The notes under the pieces were generated by a model. The model was not told the DNA's origin and did no database searches. It worked only from the letters and a program-made list of their open reading frames with translations. A DNA stretch of 48,511 nucleotides. It comes from an uncultured Luminiphilus sp. (GTDB taxonomy: Bacteria; Pseudomonadota; Gammaproteobacteria; Pseudomonadales; Halieaceae). The position numbers were made by a program, and so were the translations under genes. This document shows, in pieces, positions 45,940-48,511 of this stretch; positions within the stretch are counted from its first letter, which is position 1; every line of letters begins with the position of its first letter. The stretch is taken from the NCBI GenBank assembly GCA_905182485.1, contig CAJJBO010000027.1, positions 1 through 48,511 on the forward strand, in the 5' to 3' direction.

Positions 45940-48043
45940 ATGTCACATCAGGTTCTCGCCCGCAAATGGCGCCCCGGCACGTTTTCCGAAATGGTCGGAC
46001 AGCAGCATGTGCTTCAGGCACTGGTGAATGCGCTGGAGACGGGTCGCTTACACCACGCCTATTTGTTTACCGGAACACGCGGCGTCGGAAAGACGACGGT
46101 GGCGAGAATTCTTGCCAAGTGTCTGAACTGTGACAGGGCTACGAAGGAGAAGCATGTGGTGATTGCGGCAATTACACTTTGGTCCGCAATGGCACCTGCA
46201 TGAAATGCAACACCTGCGGCGGCACTTCGGGTCCAAAGTTGAAGACACGCGGGAACTGCTTGAGAACGTGCAGTACACCCCGACGCGAGCGCGCTACAAG
46301 ATCTATCTGATTGACGAAGTGCATATGTTGTCGAACCACAGCTTCAACGCGCTGTTGAAGACTTTGGAAGAGCCGCCGCCCCATGCCATGTTTCTCTTGG
46401 CCACGACCGATCCTCAGAAGTTGCCAGCGACCGTGCTGTCACGATGCCTGCAGTTCAACCTCAAAAACATGCAGCCAGAGCAAATTGTTGCGCACCTCAC
46501 GCACATATTGAGCGCTGAGTCGGTGGACGCCGACGCCGAGGCGCGTGCGTTGGGTGCGCCGAGCTCGGCCTCAATGCGTGATGCACTGAGCTTAAGTGAC
46601 CAAGCGATTGCCTTCGGTGAGGGGCGGCTCGCCGGCGCTGAGGTGCGGGAAATGCTGGGGACCGTAGATCGAGGGCAGGTACTTGAGATTGTCGCGGCGA
46701 TTCTTGAAGACGATCCCGCTACGGTGTTGTCTTTAGTCGCGCATATTGCCGAGCATGCTCCAGATTTTGTTTCAACGCTCGACGAACTCGCCAGCATTTT
46801 GCACCAAATGACCATTGCGCAAACGGTCCCGGATGCGCTGGACACCAGCTGGCCCGATCAGGCGCGGATTGTGGAGTTAGCTGCACGCGCTACCATCGAC
46901 GACACGCAGCTGTTTTGGCAAATGGCGACCTCAGGCCGACGAGACGTTTACCTTGCCTCCTCGGCGAGAGCGGGTCTTGAGATGGTGCTGCTTCGTATGA
47001 TTGCGTTCCGGCCTGCGGTGGTGATTCAGCCCCAAGCCGCTGCAGGAGACCCCCCTGTAAAAAAGCCTGAACCGCCGGCGACGCCGGTGGTAAGAGAGGG
47101 GGGTTCGGAGGGCGCCCAACCAGCGGCGACCATTGCGCCCCGAAACGACCAAACTGTTCCGACCGACCAGACGGTACCCTCTAGCCCTTATCGCGCTTCG
47201 GTCTCCGCGACAGATGAAACAGCGGTGGAAATGCCCGAGAGCACTCAGCAGAGCAGCCCGCACAGCACCTCGCACACCACTTCGCACACCACTTCGCACA
47301 CCACTTCGCACACCACTTCGCACAGCAAAGACAACCCTTCGGCAACGGGCGCTGGCGACCCAGTCAGTATTGATCATTCAGAGGATGTAGCGGCACCCAG
47401 TGCATCAGAGAGCGATGAGCGAGGTGCTGAGGGTGATCGGACTCTGACAACTCTGCCAGGCCATCAAGACCCGCCTGCGCAACGGCAATCTGACACACGG
47501 CAGTCTGAGCCAGCGGGTCACACCAAGGCGGCGCTGGTGGGTGCAGAGGCGCCAATAAACCACTCAGCAGACGCGCCGGTACTCGACGAAGAGCACGTGA
47601 CGTTGGCTTCCCTGAGCCCTGATCGATGGCCACTGGTATTTGATGCGCTGACCTTCGCTGGGATTCTGCACAATATTGCCTTGAACCTAGAGTTACTTGA
47701 GCTGTCAGCCCCTACGCTGCGGTTTGCGATCGCGCAGGCCGATGCGAGTCTGTTTAACGATCGGCATCCAGAGCAGCTGTCTCAGGCCTTGAGTCAGCAG
47801 ATCGGACAGACGATACACGCCACGATCGAGAAGGTGGCGCAGACCAGCCGTACGCCGGCCGGCCATCGCGCGGCAGTGGCGGCACAGCAGCTCGCGGAGG
47901 CCGAACAGGCCATTTCCAATGACGATGCGCTTCAGCAGCTGATCAGGGCATTTGATGGCGAGATCATTCCCGGTAGCATTCGCCCCAATACTGCGGATGC
48001 CGGTTTCGATGGCCAGGCCGCAGCGTCGGAGGATTTGGCTTAA
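45940..48043 (+). CDS. dnaX: DNA polymerase III subunits gamma and tau, DnaX (frameshifted with a foreign-looking insert)
   Basis: The clamp-loader ATPase. ATG 45940 gives [20 protein letters not shown], then Walker A in [20 protein letters not shown]. After LNCD, three frames are needed: a stretch at about 46135-46231 matches no DnaX and reads in its own frame as a cysteine tail (see finding). DnaX resumes at [16 protein letters not shown], then Walker [11 protein letters not shown] and [17 protein letters not shown] and sensor 2 ([13 protein letters not shown]). The C-terminal tau part has a Ser-His-Thr-Thr repeat (47271-47318) and a conserved end region. recR follows after 70 bp. As printed, the gene cannot give full-length protein. 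Confidence 0.9.
46137..46231 (+). other. Cysteine-rich segment inside dnaX resembling a B12-dependent RNR tail
   Basis: Read from 46137 it encodes [18 protein letters not shown] followed by [14 protein letters not shown]. The pattern of CxxC, a 12-residue gap and CxxCxxC matches, from memory, the C-terminal tail of adenosylcobalamin-dependent ribonucleotide reductase (NrdJ). It replaces about the same length of DnaX sequence, including the part with EIDAASRT. Confidence 0.6.
47271..47318 (+). repeat. Four exact 12-bp repeats in dnaX
   Basis: CGCACACCACTT is repeated four times without change, preceded by one imperfect copy at 47259. In frame it codes for Ser-His-Thr-Thr units in the linker between the ATPase region and the C-terminal tau domains. 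Confidence 0.9.
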
Positions 48044-48113
48044 TGGGTCGTTTTATGTGCGGTTTAAAACGTGACTTATGTTGGGATAATAGCCACATAA
48101 AGGATTGTTTTTT

Positions 48114-48511
48114 ATGAAGTTAAGCCCATCTATACAGGGGCTGATTGATGGCTTGAGACACTTGCCAGGCGTCGGACCCAAATCAGCGCAAAGGATGACT
48201 TTACATTTGTTGGAGCGGGATCGAGAGGGCGCTCAGGAGATTGCGGAGGCCATCGAGACGGCGCTGGCCAAAGTGCGTAACTGCGAACGCTGTCGCAATT
48301 TCACTGAGCTTGCCATTTGTGAGATTTGTTCAGACCCCAAACGCGACGCGTCCACCCTGTGTGTTGTGGAGGCGCCTGCTGATGTCATGGCGATTGAGCA
48401 AAGTGGCAGTTTTCGGGGTCACTATTATGTGTTGATGGGGCATTTATCGCCGATCGATGGCATTGGCCCTGAGCAGCTGGGGCTGGATACGCTCTGTGCT
48501 GGATTCACTGC
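48114..48511 (+). CDS. recR: Recombination protein RecR (5' part, runs off window)
   Basis: RecR works with RecF and RecO to load RecA at gaps. The visible 132 residues include [20 protein letters not shown] (helix-hairpin-helix), a four-cysteine zinc finger ([20 protein letters not shown]) and the Toprim start [16 protein letters not shown], with [22 protein letters not shown] 48114 follows AAAGGAT. The usual small ybaB gene between dnaX and recR is absent; only 70 bp separate the two. Confidence 0.95.
   Translation, partial: MKLSPSIQGLIDGLRHLPGVGPKSAQRMTLHLLERDREGAQEIAEAIETALAKVRNCERCRNFTELAICEICSDPKRDASTLCVVEAPADVMAIEQSGSFRGHYYVLMGHLSPIDGIGPEQLGLDTLCAGFT

Noticed and set aside
45940..46240. 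Programmed ribosomal frameshift in dnaX
   Set aside because: The classical slippery A-run and its downstream hairpin occur much later in the gene in other bacteria; here the break is in the ATPase domain and accompanied by foreign sequence.
47259..47330. CRISPR-like short repeats in dnaX
   Set aside because: The 12-bp units are contiguous with no spacers and are in frame within a coding region.

Overview
The window looks like a chromosomal segment of a marine, aerobic gammaproteobacterium, most plausibly from the Cellvibrionales (Halieaceae/OM60-like). That placement is an inference from gene content and protein style: a large TonB receptor, spinster-type MFS carriers, many SDR and MaoC enzymes, EgtB/EgtD, a DUF3012-type lipoprotein, and the ffs-dnaX-recR neighbourhood. 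Base composition is moderately GC-rich, with one visibly AT-richer patch at about 30.6-32.8 kb.

Layout. 0-5.4 kb: 5' part of mutS (minus), small lipoprotein, membrane and exported proteins, a 40-bp tandem repeat, an exported VOC protein and an alpha/beta hydrolase-fold protein, a DUF3144-like protein and a Cys-cluster protein. 5.4-9.3 kb: spinster MFS, a tightly packed moaC-moaD-moaE-NUDIX operon (molybdopterin synthase side of Moco synthesis), a one-cysteine BCP peroxiredoxin and tRNA-Gly(CCC). 9.7-12.9 kb: Bax-inhibitor-1 family protein with a small membrane partner, an Old Yellow Enzyme homologue and a SnoaL-like protein. 13.1-16.7 kb: PhzF-like protein, EgtB and EgtD linked by 4-bp overlaps, then a DUF427 protein: an ergothioneine-type operon. 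17-29 kb: a catabolic and uptake region with two SDRs, a lipoprotein, an ASCH protein, TetR, a second spinster MFS, a TonB receptor, a MaoC pair and an acyl-CoA synthetase. 29.6-32.8 kb: SGNH hydrolase and an AT-rich pair, CDP-alcohol phosphatidyltransferase plus cytidylyltransferase. 33.2-35.5 kb: two overlapping amidohydrolases. 35.7-40.5 kb: a glucosylglycerate cassette (HAD phosphatase, GpgS, GH13 glucosylglycerate phosphorylase) lying between tRNA-Arg(TCT) and an exact 22-bp copy of that tRNA's 3' end, as expected of a tRNA-integrated island. 40.6-45.6 kb: TetR, RND pump and adaptor operon. 45.8-48.5 kb: SRP RNA, dnaX and the start of recR.

A dominant oddity is the number of broken reading frames: roughly twenty single-base disruptions, several in homopolymers, in otherwise well conserved genes including the essential dnaX. 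The simplest reading is uncorrected indel error in the assembly, so interrupted genes are annotated over their full inferred extent. dnaX additionally carries an internal stretch of about 95 bp that reads, in a third frame, like the C-terminal cysteine tail of a B12-dependent ribonucleotide reductase. This is either a chimera or a remarkable replacement.

The most interesting biology is the tRNA-bounded glucosylglycerate island, the PhzF-like gene fused by overlap to egtBD, the AT-rich CDP-alcohol head-group gene pair, two families of intergenic tandem repeats with related words, and a shared 20-bp operator-like element upstream of the TonB receptor and near the acyl-CoA synthetase.
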